This document shows positions 1-10,532 of a stretch of 64,000 nucleotides of DNA, in pieces. The stretch comes from Primulina eburnea (lineage: Eukaryota; Streptophyta; Magnoliopsida; Lamiales; Gesneriaceae). The notes under the pieces are model-generated. The model was given only the letters and a program-made list of their open reading frames with translations. It ran no database searches and had not been told where the DNA came from. The stretch is from assembly GCF_022965805.1 (NCBI RefSeq), contig NC_133110.1:30748668-30812667 (forward strand). Direction: 5' to 3'. Numbering within the stretch: the stretch's first letter is position 1; each line of letters begins with the position of its first letter. Position numbers and translations under genes: made by a program.

Positions 1-770
1 TGAACTCTGGCCTCTTTGAACATTAGCCTGGTGCCTCGCCTGTCTCTCCCTGGCGATATCCTTCTCGTCCTGCTCTGCTAGCAACGCCTTGGACACAATC
101 TCCTTGAAAGTCACAGCCTTGGACATATTGATATCACGCCTGATCTCCGCTCTAAGGCCTCGAATGAAATGAGCGCCTTTATCTTTATCACTGGTAGCAA
201 TGTACGGAGCAAAAAGGCAACCCTCCTCGAACCTGAGAATATACTCGTCCACATTCAAGCTCCCCTGACGAAGCTCCAAGAACTCTGTGACCTTCCTCGC
301 TCGCAGTGCATCAGGAAAGTACTTGTCGTAGAAAAGCTCAGTAAACTCAGACCACTTCAAAGTAGAAACATCAATGCCAACCTTGGTCGCATTCCACCAC
401 AAACGTGCAGCTTTAACCAGCATAAAAACATCACAACTGATACGATCTCTGTCCTCATACTGGAGATGATCAAAAATCGCCTCCAAAGCCTTGACCCACT
501 CTACTGCAGCTAAAGGATCGGAGCTGCCTGGAAACTCGGGTGGATCCATCCTCTTAAACGCAGAAAAGATAGCATCAGAACCAACTGCAGCTGGAGCAAC
601 CTGCCCTCTACCTTGGCCTCTGCCCTGGCCTGTTCCTTGCAGTCTAATCAACTGCTGGATCTGCTCACTATGAACCTTAGCCTGCTCCTTCAGTAACTTG
701 CCGAACTCGTCGACAACTCTCGAGGACGAACTATCCTCCCCCTCTGACGCCTTACGCTTAGGAGGCATCC
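1..770 (-). CDS. gag: Ty3/gypsy gag, 5' part of gag-pol (element E1), runs off the left edge
   Basis: Reading the minus strand from the ATG at 770-768 gives an open frame to base 1 (about 256 codons) beginning MPPKRKA, followed by a Ser-rich acidic N-terminus, a Gln/Gly-rich stretch, and a retrotransposon Gag core with [18 protein letters not shown] and an RWWNATK-like motif. It is collinear with the first 255 residues of E6 gag at 21569, so it belongs to the same family. Gag packages the element RNA into cytoplasmic particles. The start is supported by the leader and primer site at 888-899 just upstream. Zinc knuckle and pol lie outside the window. No stop is seen in this part, so E1 may be recent and intact; this is inference. 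Confidence 0.9.
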
Positions 771-887
771 TCTACTCTACAATGCTCACAAGATACCAAT
801 CAATACATAACAATAGATAGATGCAAAGAAAACATACCCGGACAGTTGAAAGTAGACGAAGTCATATGCATTGGTCCGAAGAACACC

Positions 888-899
888 GCTCTGATACCA
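888..899 (-). other. Primer binding site of E1 (initiator Met tRNA)
   Basis: Minus strand reads TGGTATCAGAGC, complementary to the 3' end of plant initiator Met tRNA. It lies five bases from the inferred LTR end at 905, as in E6. It would prime minus-strand cDNA synthesis. Confidence 0.85.
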
Positions 900-904
900 C
901 TAAA

Positions 905-2416
905 TGTGATACCCTGACCTCTTTTAAAATAAATACGCAGCGGAAATAAAATTTTTCTCTTTAAAATATACGGAAGGAGTTTCAAAATACATTTCATCAA
1001 ATATCTTTACAAAATAAATACATGATCATTTAAATGACATAACAAAAACAAAATATCATTCCTATGATCATGCCAAAATCCTCCTTCCAACGGTGTATGC
1101 ATATGACCCCCGATCTACAGTCAACGTCCCGAGGCACCACTCTGATCTGCATCACATGAAAATAACTGAAATGAGAATAAATCTCAGCAAGTGGAACTCT
1201 TATATAACAATGAACAATAACTCTGTAAAACATCTCTTTGAAATCATAAATACCATCAACTCTGAACTGTAAACTCTGAATATCAATAACATAGCAATAG
1301 CATAAAAATATGATGGTATTTCTCTTTTGCTCTGGGGATTGATATCAATAGTATCTCTGCTCTGGGGTTGCTCGTATCCCAAATCGATATAAATACCGAT
1401 AACTCTGAGGGATATAAGCCTCTGGGCGATGATCATCTAATATTGCATGCAATCTCTGACTATGTATTTATCAATCCGAAAACATTTAAACTCTTCTCTG
1501 GTTTTAACAATCACTTTGAACTCTATATATCTCTTTGTATTCCCTTTAATCAATAATGAGACATACAATGCCTCCAATACATATAACAATACATACTATG
1601 GATCAAATGAAAGGGAATAACACAATAAACTCTTTGAAACACATACATATATAATCATGTGAGCAAAAAGGAATGAATTTCCACTTACAAACCACAACAA
1701 ACACCTCAACTTAGCTCTTGATCACCACCTACAACAAATAATCCACAAATAACACCAATATCAACTAAATATCCAAGATTACAAGCTAAATAATCCATAA
1801 ATCCACATAAACAACCCACCTAAACAACTCTTAATTTACAACCTTAACAGAATCGCACCAAAAACTTACCCAAGCTTCCTAGCACCAAGGAGAACGTCGA
1901 ACTCAAGTCGAAATTCCAAACAAACGCTTGAATCGAAGATAGGAAGTGAAAGAAATGACCAAAAACCCTTGCAATGGAGAGAAATGTCGAAAATGAAGGA
2001 GAGAATAAAGGAAAAGTATGGCCAACCACTCCAAAAAGTAGCTTAAAAACTCGACCATACCTTCACCGCGGGTGCGCTCCTCTAAGCACCGCGGGTGCGC
2101 AATGGCTACGGCATCTCAAAAAAAATCTGGAACTCGAACAGCGCGGGTGCGGCACTGCAAACAGCGCGGGTGCGGTCTCCACCGCGGGGGCGGTCACTAC
2201 AACGCCGCGGGTGCGGTGTGCTCACGGCAAAACACTATTCCCATGCAACAAAAATCAAACCGAAACGCTGAAACGAACAACCAACATCATCTAATACCTC
2301 AAGACAATAAAACTAACAATACTATAGCCCAAAAATACAACTCTGAACATCTAATCAAATATCCCAAATAACAAACGAAACTTAAATCGTACCGTACACC
2401 GGGCTCGGCTATTACA
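905..2416 (-). repeat. 5' LTR of E1 (Ty3/gypsy, minus strand)
   Basis: The 1512-bp LTR begins TGTAATAGCCGAGCCCGG on the minus strand at 2416 and ends ATCACA at 905. It is homologous along its length to the E6 LTRs (19817-21436 and 26030-27626), including the first 40 bases and the terminal GGTCAGGGT. It carries a GC-rich motif array at 2065-2217 and a GTAAGTTT donor-like site. It interrupts E2 pol, so E1 inserted after E2; the adjacent target copy is probably aagta at 2417-2421, and its partner is off the left edge. Confidence 0.88.
2065..2217 (-). repeat. Array of ACCGCACCCGCGGT-type dyad motifs in E1 LTR U3
   Basis: Six copies of a 12-14 bp motif (plus strand ACCGCGGGTGCGC/GGT) lie at about 2065, 2088, 2141, 2163, 2181 and 2203 in otherwise AT-rich sequence. 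The full motif has 5-bp inverted arms ACCGC/GCGGT around ACCC. The same motif in the same LTR orientation occurs in E3, E4 and E6. Confidence 0.85.
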
Positions 2417-2644
2417 AAGTATATGCCAGATGTTTCTCATGTCATTCAACCTGACGAAGCTGAACTTGATCAGGCATTGAGTTATGTGGAACAACCGATA
2501 CAGATTCTTGATCGGAAAGAAAAGAAGCTCATAACGAAGAATATTCCACTCGTGAAAGTTCAGTGGAGTCGTCATGGCATTGAGGAAGCGACATGGGAGA
2601 CAGAAGCCAACATGCGACAGAAACACCCCGAATTATTTCAATAA
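2417..2644 (+). pseudogene. pol: E2 gag-pol C-terminal fragment (integrase tail and chromodomain), cut by E1
   Basis: The frame starting KYMPDVSHV and ending KHPELFQ-stop is almost identical to the last 76 residues of the E9 polyprotein (48814-49041). It contains the chromodomain-like segment [18 protein letters not shown], expected to direct integration to chromatin marks in chromoviruses. Everything upstream was displaced by insertion of E1 exactly at the lysine codon. The remainder of E2 pol must lie left of the window if E2 is otherwise whole. It cannot make a functional protein here. Confidence 0.88.
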
Positions 2645-2707
2645 TGTAAGTATTGATCTAACTTTGATACTATTACTTTTGATGCTTTCATTGATAGAAT
2701 GATGGGC

Positions 2708-2725
2708 GATTTCGAGGGCGAAATC
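2708..2725 (+). other. Pre-PPT hairpin of E2 (GATTTCG-AGGG-CGAAATC)
   Basis: Perfect 7-bp inverted arms around a 4-base loop lie just upstream of the polypurine tract. An equivalent hairpin with compensatory base changes occurs at the same place in E3, E5, E6, E8 and E9. Function unknown; see findings. Confidence 0.75.
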
Positions 2726-2732
2726 ATTTCTT

Positions 2733-2745
2733 AGAGGGGGAGAAA
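2733..2745 (+). other. Polypurine tract of E2
   Basis: AGAGGGGGAGAAA abuts the LTR start TGTAAGACTCG at 2746. It serves as plus-strand primer in Ty3/gypsy replication. Confidence 0.85.
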
Positions 2746-2896
2746 TGTAAGACTCGAAGATTTAGTTATCATAATCAGATGGATTCGTTGATAATTAAGA
2801 TGATTGTAGATGTATTTCATTGGACTAGAAAAGAAAGGGAAATGTATAATAAAGATGTGAAAGATAGTCAAAAGAATAAGTAAGGCCGAAGCTATG

Positions 2897-3154
2897 GCGC
2901 ATATGCGCGAAGGAATGCGTGCATATGCATGAGAATTCCAGTAGCATTGGCGCATATGCGCGGAAAGAGTGGCGCATATGCGCGACATGTACAGCAGCCT
3001 TGGCACATATGCGCGAGAGTAGTGGCGCATATGCGCGGAGCGTCCAGAACCATTGGCGCATATGCGCGAGTTTAGTGGCGCATATGCGCGAGTGCTAAAT
3101 CTGCCGAGACAGTAGGTGCGGCGCATATGCGCGAGTAATGCCGCGCATATGCGC
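2897..3154 (+). repeat. Array of GCGCATATGCGC palindromes in E2 LTR U3
   Basis: Ten copies of the 12-bp palindrome GCGCATATGCGC (eight exact, two decayed such as GTGCATATGCAT) at irregular 20-45 bp spacing. The block ends about 47 bp before the TATA box at 3201. The same motif fills the U3 of E8 (39049-39322), an element from a different group. Confidence 0.92.
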
Positions 3155-3200
3155 GAGACGTGTACTTTAAAGGATGAGCCATGTGTATCGAATCATGCAA

Positions 3201-3212
3201 TATATATATATA
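3201..3212 (+). promoter_or_regulatory. TATA box of E2 LTR
   Basis: A 12-bp TATATATATATA run lies just 3' of the palindrome array and upstream of the transcribed LTR part, as in the other gypsy LTRs here. It is the likely core promoter; the start site is not determined. Confidence 0.65.
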
Positions 3213-3375
3213 GAATGTCCTCATTCAGTAGATAGCAACGAGGAAAGGAAGCATAACTCTCAGAAATCCTCTCCAAGCTTCAATCTTTCTAGGACTTGAT
3301 TTTACAAGATTTACTCATCCAAACGTTAATCCGACTTCGGTTTTGAACTCCTCTCTTTATTAGCTACAAGGTGAT

Positions 3376-3750
3376 GTAAGTTTTCTTCAATTCCAGCATG
3401 TTTTGAAATATATATGTTGGGAGAATTAGGGTTTAAGCTTTAGAATGTGTTCTTGTGGTTATTGACACCGTAGAAATACAATCGGATCGAAGAACGGATA
3501 TCGTATGCTATTATTACGATTTTCAGCATGTATAGAATGAAGTATATGCAGATTTTGAGATCTTGACTTGGATAATGTGATGATTATGAATTGAGGATAT
3601 ATTTTTGTGTTGATTATGTTGTATTGATTTGACCGGTGTCGAGAATTACGTCGTTATGCCGTCAAATTGTATCAAGATCAAGTATTGAGAGTGGATAGGT
3701 GTTGATTTGGATTAGTAATTGATAAATTGTGTATCAACATTCCATTTCAG
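3376..3750 (+). other. Candidate intron inside E2 LTR
   Basis: Donor-like GTAAGTTTTC at 3376 and acceptor-like CCATTTCAG ending at 3750 enclose 375 bp. The same pair is conserved at equivalent positions in E3, E4, E5 and E9. Prediction only. Confidence 0.4.
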
Positions 3751-4177
3751 ATTCATCTTACCTCACTTCGACATCGAGACCTCGACATCGATAAAGGTTT
3801 AACAAAAAAAGGTATAAGTCATGTTTTGTTTGGGGAGATGTAACTCAAATAAGATATTATTTGAGTTTCCCAACCAAAATCACATACTAGTATTATTAGT
3901 TATATTGTAACATGTTTATGAATTGTGTATAGCATTATATTCAATCTTTTAACATGTTTATGCTTTGATTTCAGAATTGTATTCAAGCATGTATGATCAG
4001 TGTGATATTCAGATATGAATATGATTATACTTTGTTTACATATTGATATTCATTGCATCTAAGATAGGAGAGTCTTTGACAGGCATTGTCAAATAGCTAG
4101 ACGTTTCGGTGTATCTCAGCATAGGAGTAGGTATTACTCTTATTGCCGCCGTTGATACAGCTCAGACCGAAGTCTAG

Positions 4178-4228
4178 GAATGAGACGTACATTACCCCGA
4201 TTGGAGGGTAGGTAGTGACGTCTTATTC
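4178..4228 (+). other. Conserved R/U5 stem-loop of E2
   Basis: GAATGAGACGT (4178-4188) can pair with ACGTCTTATTC (4218-4228) across 29 nt; the single difference from other copies makes a G-U wobble instead of breaking the RNA stem. Confidence 0.55.
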
Positions 4229-4729
4229 ACACCGGGATCCCTAGAGTTCTAGTCGAGTCGAGTCCAGACATGGTTTGATTCGCATTGCATTGCATGTGCA
4301 TATGATGTCATTCATGATAGCATGTTTCATGTTTAATTGATTATATGCATGTATACATGTTTATACTGGGATTTGTTCTCACCGGTTTTCCGGCTGTTGT
4401 TATGTCTGTATGTGTGCATAACAACAGGTGGGGCAGGATCTGGGTCACGCAGAGGATGAGAGATGGACATAGCGTGGTGATCTCGGGCATAGCAGAAGAA
4501 CTAGTAGTTGTACTTTTGGCATGTACTGTATTTAATTACTAGTTGTCGAATATGGTTTGGAACCAGACATATTTGTATCTTATGTTTGTATATTATGTTG
4601 TTGAATCACATAGAGACTTCTTATGTTAGCTTTCATTTGAGTTAATATAAAAAGAAAAATTTGACCCACTTTTTATATTAATGATCCGTTTTAATCCCAA
4701 AGAAAAGAATTAGAGCCCGGGTCCCCACA

Positions 4730-6635
4730 GTATGTTAGATTTCAGTACAGAATGATATTGAATGCATAGAATGATACAGAACGAATTAAAAGAATTGAAA
4801 GATCAGTAGAAAATTATCAGCCAAGAGTTACCGCTGATTTGGTGTTCCTCTTTGGCATATGTCCGTATAGTCAGAGATGGTCTGATGTTGTTATATCTAT
4901 GAGATTCTGATATATTTGCAGTATTTAATTGATCAAATTGAATATTTGAAGATTTTATTGAATAGTCTGAGAACAATGATGATTGTATACAGAAACTATT
5001 CAGATAAGAATCCTGCTTGAAACAGATAGTATTCAGAGTATACGATATCTGAAGTTAGTATACAGATTGATTTGACACAGTTGAGATTTCGATCAGTGGT
5101 TGATAAGATACCGAGATCAGAAAGACCAGAAATTTCAGAAATGTCCGATTTGTCAGAGATGTATTTTGTCTGATTTAGTTGATTATTTTATTTGACTGTT
5201 GCTTTATATCTGCTGAGTATTGTTATTGTTCTACATCAGTAATTGCTATATCTTATATTGTTGGGAGCATATTTTATTTACAGATGAGATATAGCAGTTG
5301 ATCTGGGTAGTATGAGGATTAGTCAGATAGCCAGAATTTACAGTTGCTTGATTTTGTTATTTTATGAGTTTTCTTAAACTCACTAGATCTGTATAGGGTC
5401 TTTCTATTCTGAACCTGATGTGATATTACTGTTATTGTGAATCAGTGTTTGATACAGATTAATGTAAACAGTCAGACATGTGATCAGAATGTTCAAAACT
5501 TGATTGTAATAATCAGAACAGAGTAACAGATATGGGGTTTTGTGTTGCGTATGAGATTGATTATTATCTAATATCAGAATTTTTCAGAATGGTTAACAGG
5601 ATTTGATATCGATAGTCAGAGCCGAATACCAGGTAGGTATATTTTCTTTTATTTATGTTATTAACTGATTGTTTATGTCAGTAGTTCGGATCGGAAACCA
5701 CAGATAGGGTCAGAAATGTACCGTAGTGGATTCAGTTTTCATTCTGATGACTGTGAATGTATGATATTCGAACAGATAGTTGACAAATTAAATCGGTTAT
5801 AACAGAAATTGTATTGAAAGGTTGGCAGAAATTGTACTGATATGTTTGAATTGCTAACAGAAAAGACAAAAAGATAGAGATCAAAAGATTTATTAAAGAC
5901 TCCGTACATTTCAGACTAGAATTGGGGAGTAGATTTCGATGAAGTTCGTAATAAGATCATTGCAATACTTCCAGATTATGATATGATATGATTATGATTG
6001 AAAGATTTCTCAATCTATATCTATCAGTTTGTACCAGAGTACGTACAAACAGAACTAGATGACAGATCGATGTCAAAGAAATAATCAGATGGATTAGAAT
6101 ATTGAATAAGATGATATCAGATTGTGATTTTGATGGAGTTGTACTTGTGATAAACTATATCATAAGCTCTCTTGTGCAGATTTATTACAGATTGGCAGGT
6201 AATCAGAGAGATTGACAGATAGTCAGGGTGTAGTAATCAGATATTGGCAGATATTGGTAGAACTTTAGTGCTGGAGGTTAGCACTAGTTATCCAGATAGT
6301 TCAGCATGAATAGATTTAAGACACCAACGTCGGATGATGACGATTGGTATTTGAATATAAAGATGGTATAGGTCCTTGATTGGGATAAACAGATTGGATA
6401 ACAATTACTGGTATTGTTTTGTTATAAATTATAATTTGTTTATACAGATGTTGTATAACCAGCATGGCAAGATTGATTCTGTCAGAGTTAGTTTAAGAAG
6501 TATTATGATAGGATACTTCATGAATTCTTATTCCAGACTGGAATCAGAGAGTTGAGTTCGAGTTGAACTCTAGTATACATTTCTTCTTGTACAGCTGAAT
6601 TGATTACTTGAGAGTTCGAGGACGAACTCACATCT
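4730..6635 (+). mobile_element. Internal non-coding segment of E3 (gag-only gypsy group), cut by E2
   Basis: About 1.9 kb of AT-rich sequence with many stops in all frames and no recognisable domains. The stretch 6030-6600 is clearly homologous to the reverse complement of the E8 internal region (39540-40060), including CTCTAGTGCTG-like and GATGATGACGATTGGTATT blocks. It is therefore a shared, inherited 3' internal segment, where E5, E6 and E9 have RT, RNase H and integrase. The left end is cut by the E2 LTR at 4729/4730. Confidence 0.72.
6612..6629 (+). other. Pre-PPT hairpin of E3 (GAGTTCG-AGGA-CGAACTC)
   Basis: Perfect 7-bp arms and AGGA loop, seven bases before the polypurine tract. Same hairpin class as in the other gypsy elements of the window. 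Confidence 0.75.
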
Positions 6636-6649
6636 AAGAGGGGGAGAAA
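6636..6649 (+). other. Polypurine tract of E3
   Basis: AAGAGGGGGAGAAA directly precedes the LTR start TGTAATGCCCGAG at 6650. Confidence 0.85.
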
Positions 6650-6817
6650 TGTAATGCCCGAGAATTATAGAATTGTTAAACCAAGCTTATTAATTATTAA
6701 TCTTCATTAACGGGAGACTCGGAAGATATGAGAATGCATGACATGCAATGAGGGAAGGAAAGACTTGAGAAACCAGGTGTGGCATGATCAGAAAACTAGA
6801 ATTTAGAAGTTTGCACA

Positions 6818-7044
6818 ACCGCACCCGCGGTGCTAGCACGACCGCCCCCGCGGTGTGTGTGCAGAAAATGTAGTGCAAAGCCCGTAGCCACACCGCACCT
6901 GCGGTATTAGATGGAGCGCACCCGCGCTGATGACACCGCACCCGCGGTCGTGTAGGCAGCGCACCCGCGGTCTCAGCTTTGAGAGAATGGATAGGAATCA
7001 CCGTTTGAGCGCACCCGCGGTGCTGGCATGACCGCACCCGCGGT
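6818..7044 (+). repeat. Array of ACCGCACCCGCGGT dyads in E3 LTR U3
   Basis: About eight copies of ACCGCACCCGCGGT or close variants (AGCGCACCCGCGGT, ACCGCCCCCGCGGT, ACCGCACCTGCGGT) lie in the same LTR orientation as in E1, E4 and E6. The array ends 50 bp before TATATATAGG at 7094. Confidence 0.9.
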
Positions 7045-7093
7045 GCGACGTGCACTATGAAAATGAAGCCACGTCTTATGTTGTTGCATGCAG

Positions 7094-7101
7094 TATATAT
7101 A
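7094..7101 (+). promoter_or_regulatory. TATA box of E3 LTR
   Basis: TATATATA followed by GGAGC lies just downstream of the motif array; likely core promoter by position. Confidence 0.65.
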
Positions 7102-7262
7102 GGAGCATGACACGTAAATCCATCAGAAAATCGGAAAACGGGACGAAATTTTGGAAAGAAAATCCTCATGCCTTTTAGATTTACGATTGTGGAAGATTCG
7201 TCTATCAGAATTCAAATCTGAACGCATTATCGTATTCCTCGCAACTAGAGCTACACAAGGAC

Positions 7263-7740
7263 GTAAGTTTTATTACGTTTTGAGATGTTTTGAAAATATG
7301 ATGTTGATAGAATTTCATATGATTCAGATATGGCGTTTCTACTACCGTAGACATTGTAGAATTGAAGTCAGACTGAAGAACAGATTGTTTATGTATTTGT
7401 TATGATTTTTGAAAGATATTGACTAAGATTCTATATCAGAATTGTGTTAATACTCAGAGTAGGAATTATGTTGACACAGATTATGAGTTCCAGTAGTATA
7501 TTTGTAATGTTCAGATTGACGGGGTTTATTCAGATTATAATATTATGTCGTCAAAATCTCAGTTGAGTTAGATTGATCAGATTCAGATATGATTTCGATT
7601 AGATTGTGATATTATCGATATGACTCAGATTGTATCTTGTTCAGATATTGATCAGATTGTATATTGAATTGAGTATTGATCAGAACAGATAGTGTATTAA
7701 GTTATTCACTGATACAGCGTATTTGATATTGTCATTTCAG
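7263..7740 (+). other. Candidate intron inside E3 LTR
   Basis: GGAC/GTAAGTTTTATT donor-like site and TTGTCATTTCAG acceptor-like site, 478 bp apart. Conserved in related and less related LTRs in the window. Prediction only. Confidence 0.4.
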
Positions 7741-8134
7741 ATTTGATATGGTCAGATTCGACTTCGAGACTTCGTCTTCGTCAGACCGGGACGACAAAGG
7801 TATAATTCATGTGATATTCGGGAAGAAACAACTCAATCGAGATCATCCTTGAGTTACCCAATAAATCACATACTATATTCTTGTTTATGCTTTATCGTGA
7901 TATGATTATTGCGTATCTTGATATGATTATGTTTGTTATAGATCGATTTTCTTATAGAACTTGTATGCAAATCATGTTCAGATGATTATGCTTGCTTACA
8001 GATTTTGTATTCATGCATTAAGATAGGAAAGTCTGCGAGATCATCCAGACTTCTAGACGTTCGGCGATATCACAGCTTAGGGGAAGATCACCGCCCCTAT
8101 TGTAGATGCGGATACAGATCAGGCCGAAGTCTAG

Positions 8135-8193
8135 GAATAAGACGTACAACACCTCGATTGGTAGGGTAGGTGACAGACAGTGACGTCTTATTC
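8135..8193 (+). other. Conserved R/U5 stem-loop of E3
   Basis: GAATAAGACGT (8135-8145) and ACGTCTTATTC (8183-8193) are perfect 11-bp inverted arms with a 37-nt loop. Confidence 0.6.
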
Positions 8194-8842
8194 ACACCGG
8201 GATCCCTAGAGTTATAGTCGAGTCGAGTCTAGACATGATTTGACTAGAGCTGCATGTGTTTAGAGATGTGGTTTCATAGATTATGAAACCCATGGTTATT
8301 GCTTTCAGTCATGATAGCATGTTTATATGAATTGAGTTGAATTGCATGTTTATCTGAATTGAGTTGCATGCTTATTTTGATTTGACTTCATAGATTATGA
8401 AATCTATTACTTTTGAATATGAACATGATAGCATGTTTTATGATTTAGATTGTTTCTATACATGCTTACCATGTTTTATACTGGGATTTATTCTCACCGG
8501 AGTTATCCGGCTGTTGTCTTGTTTTGTATGTGTGCATGACAACAGGTAGGGCTGGATCAGGGTCGAGAAGATGACGAGAGGAGACGAGTTAGCGTGGTGG
8601 TTCCGGACTTGGATAGATTTGGGTTTTATTACTTGAACTATAGTAGTTGAACCTTAGATTAGTTAAAAGATTGTTGCATCTTTATACTGAATTGTAGTTT
8701 ATACAGATATGTATATTTTGTAGATCGCCATTACCTTCCGCACGTTGTTCTAAAAAGAAAAATTTTTAGACCCTGTATTATCTTAATTGATAATTAAATC
8801 CCAAAGATGATTAAGAAGATGATTAGCGTCCGGGTCCCCACA

Positions 8843-9986
8843 CTATTTCATTCTCATCTTACTATAGTATACAATATATACAGAAATCTCTGATATCAAT
8901 ATTTCCTCAACAAGCAAGGACATCAATATTACAGTACATACAAACCCAACAGATACCACATATCTCCATGCAACTCAGTCAAAGATATTCTTAACAAATG
9001 CATTAGTATATATCAATACCTATGCAATAGAAATCATAAAGAATAGTACCTGTTGTGAATTCTGGATCTGTGTTTTCAATTGAACTCTGTTCCCTACAAT
9101 CTTCAGGAACGCTTCTGGGGACAGACTTTAGCAAAGTGTCCCGGCTGTCCACAAATATTGCATCTACCAGTCACTCCCTGGCATTGCTCGGTGGAATGTC
9201 TCCCTCCGCAACTCCTGCAATACACTCCAGTATAGCTCGGACTAGAACTACTGGAACTCGAGGAACCACTCCCTAACTTCTTGAATGGCTTCTTCCGAGC
9301 TTTCAGCAAATCTTGCTTTCCACTCGTACTGCCTCGATCAACTCGGAGAGGGGATTGCTGTGTCTGGGGCTGCTTCACACACAACCTTGTCAATTGTCTA
9401 ATCAGACTCGCCTCAGCTCTCTTTGCTCTACTCAGGATTTCAGCAAAATGGTAAGGTCGCTGCAGATTCATAAATGCAACTACCTCCGAATTCAACCCTC
9501 TAATGAACTGATTTACTATAGCTTCATCATTTCCAGCTATCTGAGGGGCAAAATGCAGCAGAGTAGAGAATTTAGCCACATATCCTTCAATATTCAATTG
9601 ACCTTGGATCAAATTCTCAAACTCTGCTTTCTTGTCCTCTCGGTACGAGGCTGAGAAAAATCTTCGATAAAATTCAGTTCTGAATATTTCCCACGAAATC
9701 ACTGTACCTCTCTATTCCCACATTCTTCTACTAGTAATCCACCAACTCCTGGCGGCTTCTCGTAACTGATAAGGTACCATTTTAACTCTCTGTTCATCTG
9801 TACAATCAAGTAAATGGAACAGTATTTCTATGTCATCAAACCAGTTCTGACAAACGTCTCGATACCATTCAGAATCGGCGGCTGCAATAGCTGAAATTCT
9901 CTCATCTTTTCTTCTAACTGAGTTTCTGATGCATCTAGCTGTTCAGACTAAGTACTGCCCTTTTCTGAAATTCTTCGTGGCGGTAT
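8843..9986 (-). pseudogene. gag: Broken gag of E4, truncated after the zinc knuckle by E3
   Basis: Minus-strand frame 9702-9103 (199 codons) contains the Gag core segment EIFRTEFYRRFFSASYRED, RGLNSEVVAFMNLQRPYHFA, a Ser-rich linker and the zinc knuckle [14 protein letters not shown]. Upstream to 9986 Gag homology continues but is broken by stops and shifts (around 9700-9930). The expected start codon position (9984-9986) reads ATA. Downstream of 9103 a stop follows QKRS and only about 260 bp of decayed sequence remains before the E3 LTR. The gene is dead; closest relative is E8 gag. Confidence 0.85.
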
Positions 9987-10330
9987 ATCTGAATATCAAA
10001 CGGTTAGTACACAGAATATACAATCTGTCTCAGCCCTCCTCTGATCATATACCTCTGATCGAGACTCAGTTCTGATTCATGCTTAACAATTACATGCTGC
10101 AATCAACTCAGATACAAACAACATGTAATAGGGAAAACAGTAAATCATGCTAGCACACATCATGCAAAACAACATTGACATAAATCTCATGCTAGCAATC
10201 ACATGCAAGGAAGACAATTCAATCTACCCCGCTCATTCTCTACTATCTCATTCTAAAGGATCTATCAGCTCTAACTATCTCAATCTAAAGGATCTATCAG
10301 CTCTGACTATCTCAATCTAAAGTATCTATC
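9987..10330 (-). other. Untranslated leader of E4
   Basis: This 344-bp stretch lies between the decayed gag start and the primer site. It holds repeats of ATCTAAAGGATCTATCAGCT-like sequence (three near copies at 10250-10330). No ORF or RNA gene seen. Confidence 0.6.
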
Positions 10331-10342
10331 GCTCTGATACCA
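10331..10342 (-). other. Primer binding site of E4 (initiator Met tRNA)
   Basis: Minus strand TGGTATCAGAGC, preceded by CAACAGG next to the LTR end at 10348. Confidence 0.85.
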
Positions 10343-10347
10343 CCTGT

Positions 10348-10532
10348 TGTGGGGACCCGGACGCTAATCATCTTCTTAATCATCGTTGGGATTTAATTAT
10401 CAGTTCTGATAAACATGGTCTAAAAATTTTTCTTTTTAAAATGCATCTGCGGAAGGCAATGGAATCTAAATAATATACATCTCTGTATAAAAACTACATT
10501 TCAGTATAAAAGTACAATACTGTACAAACTAG
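10348..10532 (-). repeat. 5' LTR of E4, part 1 of 3 (its 3' end)
   Basis: Minus-strand LTR ending GGGTCCCCACA at 10348. After 185 bp it is cut by E5; the target copy ctaga is at 10528-10532 and again at 19140-19144. The joined order matches the uninterrupted start of the E8 5' LTR (51817-52099). Confidence 0.9.

Larger units (their letters stand above)
2746..4729 (+). repeat. 3' LTR of E2 (Ty3/gypsy)
   Basis: 1984-bp LTR, TGTAAGACTCG ... GGGTCCCCACA, bounded by the polypurine tract on the left and foreign sequence (E3) on the right. Its sequence downstream of TATA is clearly related to the E9 LTR (shared CTTCGGTTTTGAACTCCTCT, the terminal hundreds of bases, and the CCGGTTTTCCGGCTGTTG block), although the upstream motif array is of a different type. 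Contains array, TATA box, candidate intron and stem-loop, listed separately. Confidence 0.9.
6650..8842 (+). repeat. 3' LTR of E3 (Ty3/gypsy)
   Basis: 2193-bp LTR, TGTAATGCCCGAGAATT ... GGGTCCCCACA. It follows a polypurine tract and is followed by E4 gag in the opposite orientation, so E3 inserted into E4. Post-TATA sequence matches E4 and E8 LTRs (shared CTACACAAGGACGTAAGTTT with E4). No coding capacity. Confidence 0.9.

Noticed and set aside
2731..3126. ORFs of 78-131 codons over the GCGCATATGCGC arrays, with repeated HMRH, SRICA or RAYAP peptides (also 39021-39405)
   Set aside because: They arise because the motif is open in several frames; frames overlap on both strands, have no start context and no family resemblance.
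2897..3154. The dyad arrays as a CRISPR-like array
   Set aside because: Repeats are 10-14 bp with irregular AT-rich spacers, lie in LTR promoters, and there are no cas genes; the sequence is plant.
8843..8847. ctatt after E3 LTR (8843) and ctatt after E4 LTR (28791) as a shared target duplication
   Set aside because: They belong to different elements in opposite orientations; the partner copies are off-window or cut, so a chance 5-base match cannot be excluded.
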